Shown: positions 24,992-35,129 of the stretch, piece by piece
Layout: every line of letters begins with the position of its first letter
How positions within the stretch are numbered: position 1 is the stretch's first letter
Source: Nevskiaceae bacterium
Lineage (GTDB): Bacteria; Pseudomonadota; Gammaproteobacteria; Steroidobacterales; Steroidobacteraceae
DNA length: 64,000 bases
Direction: 5' to 3'
Assembly (NCBI GenBank): GCA_024234075.1
Contig: JACKOV010000002.1
Location: 1-64,000 of the forward strand
Program-made: the position numbers and the translations under genes
The notes under the pieces: model-generated
What the model saw: the letters and a program-made list of their open reading frames with translations, nothing else
What the model was told of the DNA's origin: nothing
Database searches by the model: none

Positions 24992-25852
24992 TCACACCGC
25001 CGCCGCGCCGCCGACGATTTCGGCCAGCTCTTTGGTGATGGCCGCCTGCCGAGCCTTGTTGTAGACCAGCTGCAACTCGCCGATCAGGTTGCCGGCGTTG
25101 TCCGAGGCGGCCTTCATCGCGACCATGCGGGCCGCCATCTCGCAGGCGACGCTTTCGACCGCACCGCGATAGACCTGCGACTCGATGTAGCGCATCAGCA
25201 CGCCGTCGAGGATCTCGATTGCGCTCGGCTCGTAGATGTAGTCCCAGCGCTCTTGCAGATCGCCGGCGTCGAGGGTCTCGACCGGCAGCAGCTGCTGCGC
25301 TTCGGGCTTTTGCGTCATGGTGTTGACGAAGGTCGCGTTGACCAGGAACACGCGGTCGAGCTGGCCGTCGCGGTAGGCGTCGAGCATCACCTTGATCGTG
25401 CCAAGCAGATCCTTGACGTGCGGGTGGTCGCCGAGTCCGGTGACACTGGCGAGGATCGGCAGGCCGAGGCGGCGGAAGAACGCCAGCCCCTTGCTGCCGA
25501 TCAGGCAGAGGCTGACGTTCGCGCCCTTCCCCTGCCACTCCTTCATCAGACCCAGCGTGCTCTTGAACACGTTGGTGTTCAGCGCACCGCACAGGCCACG
25601 GTCGCTCGAGACGACGATGATGCCGACGTTCTTCGGCTCGCGGGTCACCAGGAACGGATGCTTGTACTCCGGGTTCACGGCGTTCAGATGCCCGATCACC
25701 GTGCGGATCTTCTCGGCGTAGGGCCGCGCGAGCTTCATGCGATCCTGGGCGCGGCGCATCTTGCTGGCCGCGACCATTTCCATCGCCTTGGTGATCTTCT
25801 GCGTCGATTTGACGCTGGCGATCTTGCTGCGGATTTCCTTGGTGCCTGGCAT
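24992..25852 (-). CDS. atpG: ATP synthase F1 gamma subunit
   Basis: The central shaft of the motor, 286 residues. Both terminal helices that form the coiled coil are typical (EIRSKIASVKSTQKITKAMEMVAASKMRRAQ at the N-terminus and VYNKARQAAITKELAEIVGGAAA at the C-terminus). ISSDRGLCGALNTN-type VSSDRGLCGALNTNVFK is conserved. It follows atpA by 22 bp. Confidence 0.97.
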   Translation of the reverse strand: MPGTKEIRSKIASVKSTQKITKAMEMVAASKMRRAQDRMKLARPYAEKIRTVIGHLNAVNPEYKHPFLVTREPKNVGIIVVSSDRGLCGALNTNVFKSTLGLMKEWQGKGANVSLCLIGSKGLAFFRRLGLPILASVTGLGDHPHVKDLLGTIKVMLDAYRDGQLDRVFLVNATFVNTMTQKPEAQQLLPVETLDAGDLQERWDYIYEPSAIEILDGVLMRYIESQVYRGAVESVACEMAARMVAMKAASDNAGNLIGELQLVYNKARQAAITKELAEIVGGAAAV

Positions 25853-25874
25853 CTCGGTTCGAGGCCTCGCGCGC

Positions 25875-27413
<1,539 letters not shown>

Positions 27414-27456
27414 GGTGTGATCCTGTCGTTCGATTCGGTTACGGGAGGCGCGGAGT

Positions 27457-27996
27457 TCAGGCGCCAGCCATGAGGTTGCCCAGCCGTTCGACGCGCCCGC
27501 GCAGCGAGCCGTCGACGACGAAATCGCCCGCGCGTACGACCGCGCCGCCGACCAGGGCGGGATCGACCTCGGCGTGCAGACGGATGCTGCGGCCGAGGCG
27601 CTTGGTCAGCGCGGCCACCAGCTTCGCCGACTGCTCCGGCGTCAGCGGCAAGGCCGAGGTCACCGTCACGTCGGCGACGTTCTCGACGTCGGCGCGCAAG
27701 GCCGCGAACTGCCCGGCGATCTCCGGCAGCAGGGCCAGCCGACCGTTGTCGGCCAGCAGCTGCACGAAGTTGCGCAGCTTTTGGTCGCCGCCGACGCCGG
27801 ACACTTCGGCCAGCAGACCGACGAGATCGGCCTTCTGCACGTGCGGGTTGCCGAGCAGCGCGGCGACACGCGGATCGGCGACCACCAGGCCGGCGGCCTG
27901 CAGCACGTCGTCCCAGCGCGCCAGCTGCCCGGCGCCATGGGCCGCTTCAAAGGCGGCCTGCGCGTAGGGGCGAGCGACGGTGGCCAGCTCAGCCAC
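27457..27996 (-). CDS. atpH: ATP synthase F1 delta subunit
   Basis: The peripheral-stalk cap subunit, 179 residues. The start is GTG at 27996, overlapping the end of atpF by 8 bp and giving the expected N-terminus VAELATVARPYAQAAFEAA. The frame is open far upstream inside atpF, but that is not part of the protein. The C-terminal signature LRGRVERLGNLM is present. Confidence 0.96.
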   Translation of the reverse strand: MAELATVARPYAQAAFEAAHGAGQLARWDDVLQAAGLVVADPRVAALLGNPHVQKADLVGLLAEVSGVGGDQKLRNFVQLLADNGRLALLPEIAGQFAALRADVENVADVTVTSALPLTPEQSAKLVAALTKRLGRSIRLHAEVDPALVGGAVVRAGDFVVDGSLRGRVERLGNLMAGA

Positions 27997-28468
27997 GGCC
28001 GATCTCGCTGGCGAGCTGGTCGAGCAGCTGTTCGTGGGTGCGCGGATCGATCTCGCGCTCGAGCAGCCGCGAGGCACCGGCGACCACCAGCCGCCCATAC
28101 TCGCGGCGCAGCTCTTCACGGGCCCGGCCGGTCTCGGTCGCGGCTTCGTCGCGCGCCGATTGGACGATGCGCGCACCCTCGGCCTGCGCATCCTGCTTGG
28201 CGGCCTCGATGGTTTCGCTGGAACGGCGGGCGGCGAGATCCTCGATCTGCTTGGCGCGCTCGCGCGCCTCGCGAATGATCGCGTCGGCACGGCTGGTCGC
28301 CTCGGCGAGATCCTTCTGACCCCGGTCGGCGGCCGCGAGGCCGTCGGCGATCTTCTTGGCGCGCTCGGCCAGCGCCTGCGAAACCACCGGCGTCACGAAC
28401 TTCGCGATGAACCAGAGGAGGATCAGGAAGACGATGATCTGCCCGATGAAAGTGGCGTTGATCGTCAT
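27989..28468 (-). CDS. atpF: ATP synthase Fo b subunit
   Basis: The peripheral-stalk subunit, 159 residues. It has one N-terminal membrane helix (FIGQIIVFLILLWFIAKFV) and a long charged right-handed coiled-coil helix through the remainder. There is no second b' copy, so a b homodimer is expected. It overlaps atpH by 8 bp. Confidence 0.96.
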   Translation of the reverse strand: MTINATFIGQIIVFLILLWFIAKFVTPVVSQALAERAKKIADGLAAADRGQKDLAEATSRADAIIREARERAKQIEDLAARRSSETIEAAKQDAQAEGARIVQSARDEAATETGRAREELRREYGRLVVAGASRLLEREIDPRTHEQLLDQLASEIGRG

Positions 28469-28563
28469 GGCCTATGTCTCATTTCCAATACCTGCACGCT
28501 GCGCAATGCACGACGCGCTCGACCCGGGGGTGTGCAGCCACACCCCCGCATGACGGCGCCGTC

Positions 28564-28833
28564 TCAGCCCGCGGACAGCGGGGCGAGCAGCGGATTCGCG
28601 AACGCGAACAGCATCGCGAGGCCGACGCCGATCAGGAACGCCGCGTCGATCAGGCCGGCGAGCAGGAACATGCGACCCTGCAGCATCGGGGTCAGCTCGG
28701 GCTGACGGGCAGCCGACTCGAGGAACTTCGAGCCCATGATGCCGATGCCGATGCACGCGCCGATGGCGCCCAGGCCGATGATGATGCCGATGCCGAGGGC
28801 GGTGTAGGCCTGGACGGTTGCGATCACTTCCAT
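28564..28833 (-). CDS. atpE: ATP synthase Fo c subunit
   Basis: The proteolipid of the c ring, 89 residues with two membrane helices. The first carries the small-residue packing motif GLGAIGACIGIGIMG. The polar loop has ARQPE. The second carries the ion-binding carboxylate D63 in GLIDAAFLIG. The lack of a Gln/Ser sodium-site pattern fits proton specificity. Confidence 0.97.
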   Translation of the reverse strand: MEVIATVQAYTALGIGIIIGLGAIGACIGIGIMGSKFLESAARQPELTPMLQGRMFLLAGLIDAAFLIGVGLAMLFAFANPLLAPLSAG

Positions 28834-28899
28834 TTTCGAGGACTCCTGGTCAGGTCGAGGTCGATAGGTGGGGGATGAAAGTCGTGATCAGCCGGCTGC

Positions 28900-29727
28900 T
28901 CAGTGATGCTCTTCCGCCATCGAGATGTACACGATGGGCAGCACCATGAAGATGTAGGCCTGCAGCAGGATGATCAAGATGTGGAAGATCGCCCAGGCAG
29001 CGCCGAAGACGATCTGGCCGAGGAACAGGGAAATACCGCCGATGGTGAAGGCCGCGGCGAAGCCGAGCAGCGCGATCAGCATGAACAGCAGCTCGCCGGC
29101 GTACATGTTGCCGAACAACCGCATCGACAGCGACACCGGCTTGGCGAGCAGCTCGACGATGTTCAGCATCAGGTTCGGGATCCACAGCAGCGGATTCGAA
29201 CCGAAAGGCGCTGCGATCCATTCATGGGCGTAGCCGCCGACACCCTTGGCGCGGATCGCAAAGCCGATGATCAGCGCCAGGATCACGACCGCCATCGCGA
29301 CCGGGCCGTTCAGATCGGCGGTCGGCAGCACGCGCCAGTAGCCCGCGCCGAACAGGCCGGCAACCGAACCGGGCAGGTCGATGGGCAGCAGGTCCATCGT
29401 GTTCATCGCGACGACCCAGGTGAACAGCGAAAGGGCAAGCGCCACCAGGAACGCCCGATTGCCGTGATAGATGTCGGCAACCTGGCCATCGATGAACTCG
29501 TAGATCGCCTCGACGACGTTGCCGAGACCGGCAGGCGCCTTGCCGGATGCGGCCGCGATCCGGCGCGCACCGGCATACAGCATCCAGGCGGTCAGCGCCG
29601 CCAGCAGCGCCGACATGAACAGGGTGTCGACGTGCCACGTCCAGAAACCTTCGCCCACCTTGAAATGAGTCAGGTGGTGGACGATGTAGTCGGTGGGCGA
29701 TTCGCCGTGTCCGTGCTCGCTGGCCAT
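28900..29727 (-). CDS. atpB: ATP synthase Fo a subunit
   Basis: The stator channel subunit, 275 residues with five or six membrane helices. The essential Arg stands in LAKPVSLSMRLFGNMYAGE. The ATG at 29727 gives the usual N-terminus MASEHGHGESPTDYIVHHLTH; a TTG at 29763 is also in frame but less likely. The His/Ser-rich start and SPLTSYIxHHL-like pattern are family features. Confidence 0.96.
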   Translation of the reverse strand: MASEHGHGESPTDYIVHHLTHFKVGEGFWTWHVDTLFMSALLAALTAWMLYAGARRIAAASGKAPAGLGNVVEAIYEFIDGQVADIYHGNRAFLVALALSLFTWVVAMNTMDLLPIDLPGSVAGLFGAGYWRVLPTADLNGPVAMAVVILALIIGFAIRAKGVGGYAHEWIAAPFGSNPLLWIPNLMLNIVELLAKPVSLSMRLFGNMYAGELLFMLIALLGFAAAFTIGGISLFLGQIVFGAAWAIFHILIILLQAYIFMVLPIVYISMAEEHH

Positions 29728-29764
29728 TTGCGTCGCTGTCTCTCGCAATCCCGTTGCCAACAAA

Positions 29765-30202
29765 TCAGTTCCGCGCGTCGTCGTCTGCCGGCTGCGGCCT
29801 GGACCGCGGCGGCAGCTTCGGTGCTGCGATCGCCGGCAGGGCCCAGAACACCACCAGTGTCGCGATGTAGCCGACGATCACCGCCGGCCAGACCGCATCG
29901 CCGCGGCGCGCCACCACGACGAACAACACCACTGTCAGCGCCACCTTCACGAACTGGCCGGTCATCAACCGGCGCAGCGCGAGCCCCGCCTGACCGCCGG
30001 CGCTGCGCAGCGCGGTGAGGGTCATGTACAGGTTCGCAACCGTGCCGATCGCACCACCAGCCGCGACCCACAGGCCCGCGCGTGCTCCGAAGAACAGCGC
30101 GCCGAGCAGCGCCAGCACGATCGTGGCGAGCACCTGCCAGGCGAGGATCCGGCGAGCGAGCCGGTGGATGTCCGGATCGCGCACCGCAGTCACCGAGGCC
30201 AC
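29765..30202 (-). CDS. atpI: ATP synthase assembly protein I
   Basis: A 145-residue membrane protein with four helices and a central VAAGGAIGTVANLYMTLTALRS motif typical of AtpI, which helps assemble the c ring and may bind Mg2+. It is the first gene of the operon, about 150 bp downstream of the promoter. The Pro/Arg-rich C-terminus is cytoplasmic. Confidence 0.92.
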   Translation of the reverse strand: MASVTAVRDPDIHRLARRILAWQVLATIVLALLGALFFGARAGLWVAAGGAIGTVANLYMTLTALRSAGGQAGLALRRLMTGQFVKVALTVVLFVVVARRGDAVWPAVIVGYIATLVVFWALPAIAAPKLPPRSRPQPADDDARN

Positions 30203-30351
30203 TCCCCAGGCCCGCAGTTCAGGCCCTTGTGCTGAATGTTTCTCAAAACCAAAGCTCAGGCCACGCTTCGGGCGTACTGCACACCGCCAGAATGGCTTCG
30301 CTTTTACTTTGTATCGCGACCACTTACGAGGCCGGGCTGCGAAGGCGCGCG

Positions 30352-30380
30352 ATTATAGGCGCGGGTTCCGCCAGCTTCAA
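30352..30380 (-). promoter_or_regulatory. sigma-70 promoter of the atp operon
   Basis: On the minus strand, TTGAAG (30380-30375) and a perfect TATAAT (30357-30352) are separated by exactly 17 bases. The site lies about 150 bases upstream of atpI in the 270-bp gap after parB. It is the best promoter match seen in the window, and the implied 5' leader of about 140 bases is AT-richer than the genes. Confidence 0.75.
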
Positions 30381-30472
30381 CAAATCATTTTGCGTTGCAC
30401 AATTAAGTCACTTGGGCACGGCTTCCGAAGCCCGGGCCCAGGTCCGGAACGGCCCCCGGGCCAACCGCTCAA

Positions 30473-31603
30473 CTAACTGATATGTGCCAGGATGCCATCG
30501 AGCTCGTCGAGGGAGTTGTAGCTGACCACCACCCGACCCTTGCCGCTGCGACCGGAGTGCTCGATCGCAACCCGGGCACCCAGGGTGTCGGCCAGCCGGG
30601 CCTCCAGCTGGGCGACATTCGGATCGCGGGCCGATGGGAGCTCGTTCGTCGCCGAAGGCGCTGGATTGATCAACCGGCGAACCAATGCCTCGGTTTCACG
30701 TACAGACAAACGCTTTTTGGCAACCAATCCGCCAACCTCAACCTGCTGCCGCCGGGTCGGCAGACCCAGCAGGGCCCGGGCATGGCCCATCTCCAGCTCG
30801 CGCTGCTCGACCAAGGCCGCCACTTCCGGCGCGAGGTCCAGCAGGCGCAGCAGGTTGCTGACCGCAGCCCGCGACCGGCCGACCGCATCGGCAGCCTGCT
30901 GGTGGGTGACGCCGAACTCGCGGATCAGGCGATCAAGCGCCCGCGCTTCCTCCAGCGGATTCAGGTCCTCGCGCTGGATGTTCTCGATCAGCGCCATCGC
31001 AATGGCCGCTTCGTCGGGCACCCGGCGGATCACCGCCGGGATGGTCGCCAGGCCCGCGATCTGCGCCGCCCGCCAGCGACGCTCGCCGGCAATGATTTCG
31101 TAGCGCTCGCTGGCCGCACTGCCGCCGGCCACCCCGAGCGGACGAACCACGATCGGCTGGATCACGCCCTGGGTGCGGATGGAGTTGGCCAGGTCCTCCA
31201 GGGTCTCCTGGCGCATGTCGACACGCGGCTGATAGCGGCCGCGTTGCAGCAGATCGAGCGGCAGGCGGGCGAGTTCGTCGCCGCGCGGGGCGGCAGTAAC
31301 AGCCGCCGATGCTGCGGAGCTTCCCGAGTTCGGTGCGGCGCTGGCTGCCGTGCTCTCGGCGGCGCCGGCAGCGGGCGTGTTCGCAGCAGGCGGAGGTACG
31401 CCACCGCCGGGGACAGCGCCCACCGCAGCACCGCCCGAAGCGCCAGCTCCGCCGGGCACTCCCGGACTCGCTGGCGTGATCGGGCCGGTCGGGGGCTCGA
31501 TCGGCACGGCGGCCGGCACGCCACCGGCGGCATTGCGGTTGGCCGAGATCTGGCCGAGCAGGGCATCGAGACCGCGACCAAGACTGGGCTTCTTCTGGCT
31601 CAT
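30473..31603 (-). CDS. parB: chromosome partitioning protein ParB
   Basis: The CTP-dependent DNA clamp that loads at parS and drives origin segregation with ParA. The 376-residue protein begins with the canonical MSQKKPSLGRGLDALLG ParA-interacting motif. The CTP/arginine-rich motif is GERRWRAAQ, then an HTH (VTHQQAADAVGRSRAAVSNLLRLLDL) and a C-terminal dimerisation domain. Between residues about 25 and 108 lies an 84-residue linker rich in Ala, Gly and Pro, much longer than usual. The reading frame is open upstream through the membrane-protein gene but the start is the ATG at 31603 (or 31615). No parS was found in the window. Confidence 0.95.
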   Translation of the reverse strand: MSQKKPSLGRGLDALLGQISANRNAAGGVPAAVPIEPPTGPITPASPGVPGGAGASGGAAVGAVPGGGVPPPAANTPAAGAAESTAASAAPNSGSSAASAAVTAAPRGDELARLPLDLLQRGRYQPRVDMRQETLEDLANSIRTQGVIQPIVVRPLGVAGGSAASERYEIIAGERRWRAAQIAGLATIPAVIRRVPDEAAIAMALIENIQREDLNPLEEARALDRLIREFGVTHQQAADAVGRSRAAVSNLLRLLDLAPEVAALVEQRELEMGHARALLGLPTRRQQVEVGGLVAKKRLSVRETEALVRRLINPAPSATNELPSARDPNVAQLEARLADTLGARVAIEHSGRSGKGRVVVSYNSLDELDGILAHIS

Positions 31604-31668
31604 GTCCGAAATCATAGCGGACTCGGCTCGCGCCAAGCGGCCCACGGCCACCCAGGTCGTCGGCGCCG

Positions 31669-32448
31669 TCAGGGCGAAGGCGCGGTCACAGCTTCGCCGC
31701 CGCGTTCGACCAGGCGGTTGTCGCGGATGCCGAGAAAGATCTCGCGGAAGCCTACATAGGTGACGGCACCGAGAAAGCAGTAAAGCACGGGTACCAGTAT
31801 CGGCAGCAACAGCACCGACAGCACCGGCAACAGGATGAACATCAGGCCGACTGCCAGCACGGCCGGCAGGTTGCGCACCTGGCCCATCGCGCCCAGGCGG
31901 TAGGCATCGCGGAACGGCAGGCCGAGCAGCGTCGTGCAGGGAAACTGGAAGAACGAGGTGAGGCCGGGAATGTTCAGGCCGAAATACAGCAGGCCGAGGG
32001 CGTACGCCGCATAAACGAAGATTTGCCGCAGCGCCACGAACCAGTTGTCCGAGAGCACCTCGACCGATGCGTGCCGGGTATAGAAGACCGCATACCAGGG
32101 CACCTCGGGCCGTGCCAGCAGGACTATCCAGATCAGTGCGCCGGCCACCGCAATGATGGTCGCGAACACCAGGATCTCGAACGCGTGCGCACGCAGCATC
32201 TTCAGCACGTCGGACAGGCTGGTGCGCTCGGGCCGATCGAGCCGGGCGGCGATCAGGATGCTGGCGAAGAACATGGCCAGCGCCAGCATGCCGTCGATCA
32301 GCGGCAAGCGCTGGCCGGCGAACATCCACAGGCAGGCGAGCAACACCAGGCCGAGCCAGAAACTGAAGCCGCGGGCGATCAGGTACAGTGCGAGCCTGCT
32401 CCAGCGGCGCAACGCGCCGGGTTCTGCCTGGCGCGGCTCGATGATCAT
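31669..32448 (-). CDS. multi-pass membrane protein between parA and parB, unknown function
   Basis: A 259-residue integral membrane protein with about six hydrophobic segments, including a long C-terminal one (VGLMFILLPVLSVLLLPILVPVLYCFLGAVTYVGF). A short basic cytoplasmic N-terminus (MIIEPRQAEPGALRRWSR) precedes the first. I do not recognise the family with certainty; the pattern resembles general inner-membrane proteins of the BPSS1780 type. Its ATG overlaps the TGA of parA (ATGA) and it ends 65 bp before parB, so it is made with the partition proteins. A role in anchoring or localising the partition complex is an inference from position only. Confidence 0.65.
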   Translation of the reverse strand: MIIEPRQAEPGALRRWSRLALYLIARGFSFWLGLVLLACLWMFAGQRLPLIDGMLALAMFFASILIAARLDRPERTSLSDVLKMLRAHAFEILVFATIIAVAGALIWIVLLARPEVPWYAVFYTRHASVEVLSDNWFVALRQIFVYAAYALGLLYFGLNIPGLTSFFQFPCTTLLGLPFRDAYRLGAMGQVRNLPAVLAVGLMFILLPVLSVLLLPILVPVLYCFLGAVTYVGFREIFLGIRDNRLVERGGEAVTAPSP

Positions 32449-33536
32449 GCCGGCGTCCGCGCCTCACCGGATGCTGGCGTGGACCCGGATTCGGACTCCG
32501 GCGCCGATGCAGGCCCGGGCTGGAGCGGCGCCGCCGCAGCCGGCTGGAGCTCTGACGCCGGCGCGTCATCCGCAGCGGCGGACTCAGTCGCGACCGTGCC
32601 GGCCGTCTCTGCGGACGACGGTGATGCCGGTGTCGGTACTGACGCTGGGGGCGGCGACGGTAGCGGCGCAGCGGCAAAGTCGGCCACTGCCCCATCCGCT
32701 GTTGCAGCAACCACTGGCGCAACCGCCGCTGTCGCCGCGGCAGCGGCAGCGGCAACCTGCTGCGCCTCGTCCTCTTCGCGGCGAATCATCTCGCCAGCCA
32801 ATGCGAGATAGGCCAGCGCGCCGCGCGAGTCCTTGTCGTGCAGCAGCGCCGGCTTGCCGAAGGACGGCGCCTCGGCGAGACGCACGTTGCGCGGGATGAT
32901 GGTGCGGAACACCTTGTCGCCGAAGTGGGTCAGCAACTGCGAACTGACCTCGTTGGACAGGTTGTTGCGCGGGTCGAACATGGTGCGCAGCACGCCTTCG
33001 ATCTCGAGGTCCGGATTCACGCTGGCACGAATCTGCTCGATCGTGCCCACCAGGGCCGAGAGACCTTCGAGCGCGTAGTACTCGCATTGCATCGGCACCA
33101 GCACACTGTCGGCCGCGACCAATGCATTGACCGTCAGCATGTTCAGCGCCGGCGGGCAATCGATCAGGATCACGTCGTACTGGTCGCGAACCGGCTTCAG
33201 CGCCTGCCGCAGCCGCATCTCGCGACCGACCGTCATGGTCAGCAACTGTACTTCGGCGGCGGTCAGGTCCTGATTCGCGGGCAGCAATGCCATGCCCAGC
33301 GTCGGCAGCGGCACGATCGCCTCGGTCGCACTGCAGTTGCCGACCAGGACATCGCCGACCCCGCGCTCCAGCTGGTATTTCTCGACGCCGCAACCCATGG
33401 TCGCGTTGCCTTGCGGATCGAGATCGATCAGCAGGACGCGGCGACGGGTCGCCGCCAGCGAGGCGGCGAGATTGACGGCAGTAGTGGTTTTGCCGACGCC
33501 ACCTTTCTGGTTGGCGACAGCGATCAGGCGTTTCAT
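32445..33536 (-). CDS. parA: chromosome partitioning ATPase ParA with long C-terminal extension
   Basis: A deviant Walker-A ATPase that moves ParB-bound origins. Residues 1-253 form the complete ParA/Soj fold: KGGVGKTTT (11-19), VLLIDLDPQGNATMG, DVILIDCPPALNMLTVNALVAAD, and TIIPRNVRLAEAPSFGKP. The family normally ends near residue 260. Here residues 254-363 add 110 residues of Ala/Pro/Ser/Glu-rich low-complexity sequence that is probably disordered. The same compositional bias appears in the ParB linker. Co-translated with the following membrane protein gene. Confidence 0.95.
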   Translation of the reverse strand: MKRLIAVANQKGGVGKTTTAVNLAASLAATRRRVLLIDLDPQGNATMGCGVEKYQLERGVGDVLVGNCSATEAIVPLPTLGMALLPANQDLTAAEVQLLTMTVGREMRLRQALKPVRDQYDVILIDCPPALNMLTVNALVAADSVLVPMQCEYYALEGLSALVGTIEQIRASVNPDLEIEGVLRTMFDPRNNLSNEVSSQLLTHFGDKVFRTIIPRNVRLAEAPSFGKPALLHDKDSRGALAYLALAGEMIRREEDEAQQVAAAAAAATAAVAPVVAATADGAVADFAAAPLPSPPPASVPTPASPSSAETAGTVATESAAADDAPASELQPAAAAPLQPGPASAPESESGSTPASGEARTPA

Positions 33537-33634
33537 GGCCGGAAATGCTGGTCAGCGAGCGCCCGCGAGGGCCTGGAGTTCGAGTCTACCCCACGATCCG
33601 GCCAGGCGTCGGTGCAGCCTGGCGGCCCGACCCA

Positions 33635-34282
33635 TCAGCCCTGCGGCGGCCGCAGCACGATCAACTGGCGCGTCTCGCCGAGTCCGGGCACGTCGAGCGG
33701 CTCGACGCGCTCGATCGACCAGTGCAGCGGCAAGGCATCAAGCTCGGCCGGGTCCGGCCGGCCTTTCATCGCCAGCACCCGGGTCTGCGGACCGCACAGC
33801 GGCGCCACCGACTCCGCCAGCGTCTCGAGCGCCGCAAAAGCGCGCGCCACCACGGTATCGAAGGGCTGCAAGGGCGTGAACCGCTCGGCCCGCACGTGCA
33901 CCGCATCGACGTTCTGCAGACCGAGCACCCGGGCCGCGTGGGTCACGAAGCGGATCTTCTTGCCGTTCGAATCCAGCAGCGTGAAATGCCGCTGCGGATC
34001 GACCACCGCCAGCGGCAAGCCGGGAAAGCCGGCACCGGTACCGACATCGGCGACATGCCTGCCGTACAGCGCCGGATAGACGCTGAGACTGTCGAGCAGA
34101 TGGTGCGTCAGCATCTGCTGCCGGTCGCGGATCGCCGTGAGATTGTAAGCCACGTTCCAGCGCTCGAGCTCGTCGAGCAGCCGCAGCAAGCGGCGCGCGC
34201 CTTCGACCGTGAGCGGTGCACCCAGCTGCGCGGCCCCTGCGGTGAGCCGTCGGACGGCCTCGCTGTCGGCATCGGCGGTCAT
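33635..34282 (-). CDS. rsmG: 16S rRNA (guanine527-N7)-methyltransferase RsmG
   Basis: Methylates G527 of 16S rRNA. A 215-residue protein with SAM motif VADVGTGAGFPGLPLAVV and the family pattern ERWNVAYNLTAIRDRQQMLTHHLLDSL. The ATG at 34282 is inside a longer open frame; the extension would overlap the upstream gene. rsmG next to parAB is a classic near-origin arrangement, but mnmG, normally upstream, is replaced by a PrpD-like gene 5 bp away. Confidence 0.96.
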   Translation of the reverse strand: MTADADSEAVRRLTAGAAQLGAPLTVEGARRLLRLLDELERWNVAYNLTAIRDRQQMLTHHLLDSLSVYPALYGRHVADVGTGAGFPGLPLAVVDPQRHFTLLDSNGKKIRFVTHAARVLGLQNVDAVHVRAERFTPLQPFDTVVARAFAALETLAESVAPLCGPQTRVLAMKGRPDPAELDALPLHWSIERVEPLDVPGLGETRQLIVLRPPQG

Positions 34283-34287
34283 GGCGT

Positions 34288-35109
34288 TCAGTTGCACACC
34301 AGGCGGGCGATGCAGGCATCGACGCCGAGGTCGGCGAGCCGCGATGGATCGTCGAACAGCGCCAGCAGCGGACGCACGCGTCGCTCCGGCAACGCCGCCC
34401 GCACCGCCGCGGCAAATTCTGCATTGAGCGCAGCGGCGGCAGGCTGGAGTGCACGGCGGGCCGTGGTGCCGACTGCCGGCGCGGTGGGCGCGGCCTCGCC
34501 ACAGGCGACCCGGGCATGACGAACCGCCCGTGCCGCATTCTCGCCGGCGGCACGGCGGCAAACGGCGGCCGACGCATCGTCGAGTGCCGCACAGCGCACG
34601 GCATCGCGCCACTGCGACTCGTCGGCCCCGAGCAGCAATGCGGCAGCCCATGTCCCGGCGACGCGCGACGCCAGCCACGGATCGGTGCCGCAGCGCGGGT
34701 CCTGGGCTAGCGCGACATGCAACGCCGCAGCGCGCTCCAGCACTCCGCACAGATCCGCGATCCGCGGCGCCTCGTAACCTTCGTACGGCGCGCGCCGTGC
34801 CAAGTGGTCGGCAACGGCGAGTGCCGGCGCCACGACATCAACTGCCGCCGGCCGATCGACATGCATCAGCATACCGAGCCAGGCGGCCGCACTCGCCGGC
34901 TGCAGTTCGCAGGACGTGCCGGGGATGCGCGCACCGAAAGCCAGGGCCGCATCCGGCGGCGGCCGGGTGGCCAGCACCGGGTCGCGCAGGCCGCGCAGCA
35001 CGCGCGTCAGCCCCTCGAGCAGCAGATCCAGGTTCGCGGCCCGCGGCAGCACGGCGGGCACACCGCCGGCAGCGACTTCGACGACCCGTAGCTGGACGGC
35101 AGCAAGCAC
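34288..35109 (-). CDS. divergent, short MmgE/PrpD-like protein
   Basis: A 273-residue, Ala-rich helical protein. The order of segments resembles the N-terminal helical domain of the MmgE/PrpD family (2-methylcitrate dehydratase and relatives): a small-molecule-like ASAAAWLGMLMHVD region, APALAVADHLA, then VAGTWAAALLLGADESQWRDAVRCAAL. The protein is far shorter than the usual 450-480 residues and lacks the C-terminal domain. I cannot see the catalytic residues, so it may not be an enzyme of that kind. It sits 20 bp after the acryloyl-CoA-reductase-like gene and 5 bp before rsmG. The pairing with an isocitrate-lyase-like gene supports the family guess. Confidence 0.45.
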   Translation of the reverse strand: MLAAVQLRVVEVAAGGVPAVLPRAANLDLLLEGLTRVLRGLRDPVLATRPPPDAALAFGARIPGTSCELQPASAAAWLGMLMHVDRPAAVDVVAPALAVADHLARRAPYEGYEAPRIADLCGVLERAAALHVALAQDPRCGTDPWLASRVAGTWAAALLLGADESQWRDAVRCAALDDASAAVCRRAAGENAARAVRHARVACGEAAPTAPAVGTTARRALQPAAAALNAEFAAAVRAALPERRVRPLLALFDDPSRLADLGVDACIARLVCN

Positions 35110-35129
35110 GCGATGGATGCCGGTGCAGC

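Noticed and set aside
30692..30707. parS-like sequence containing TTTCACGT within parB
   Set aside because: Only one half matches the 16-bp palindrome (about 10 of 16 positions) and the second half is lost; no true parS seen.
30473..32755. parB frame open upstream for 384 extra codons
   Set aside because: The upstream part is an alternative frame of the membrane-protein and parA genes; the canonical ParB N-terminus starts at 31603.
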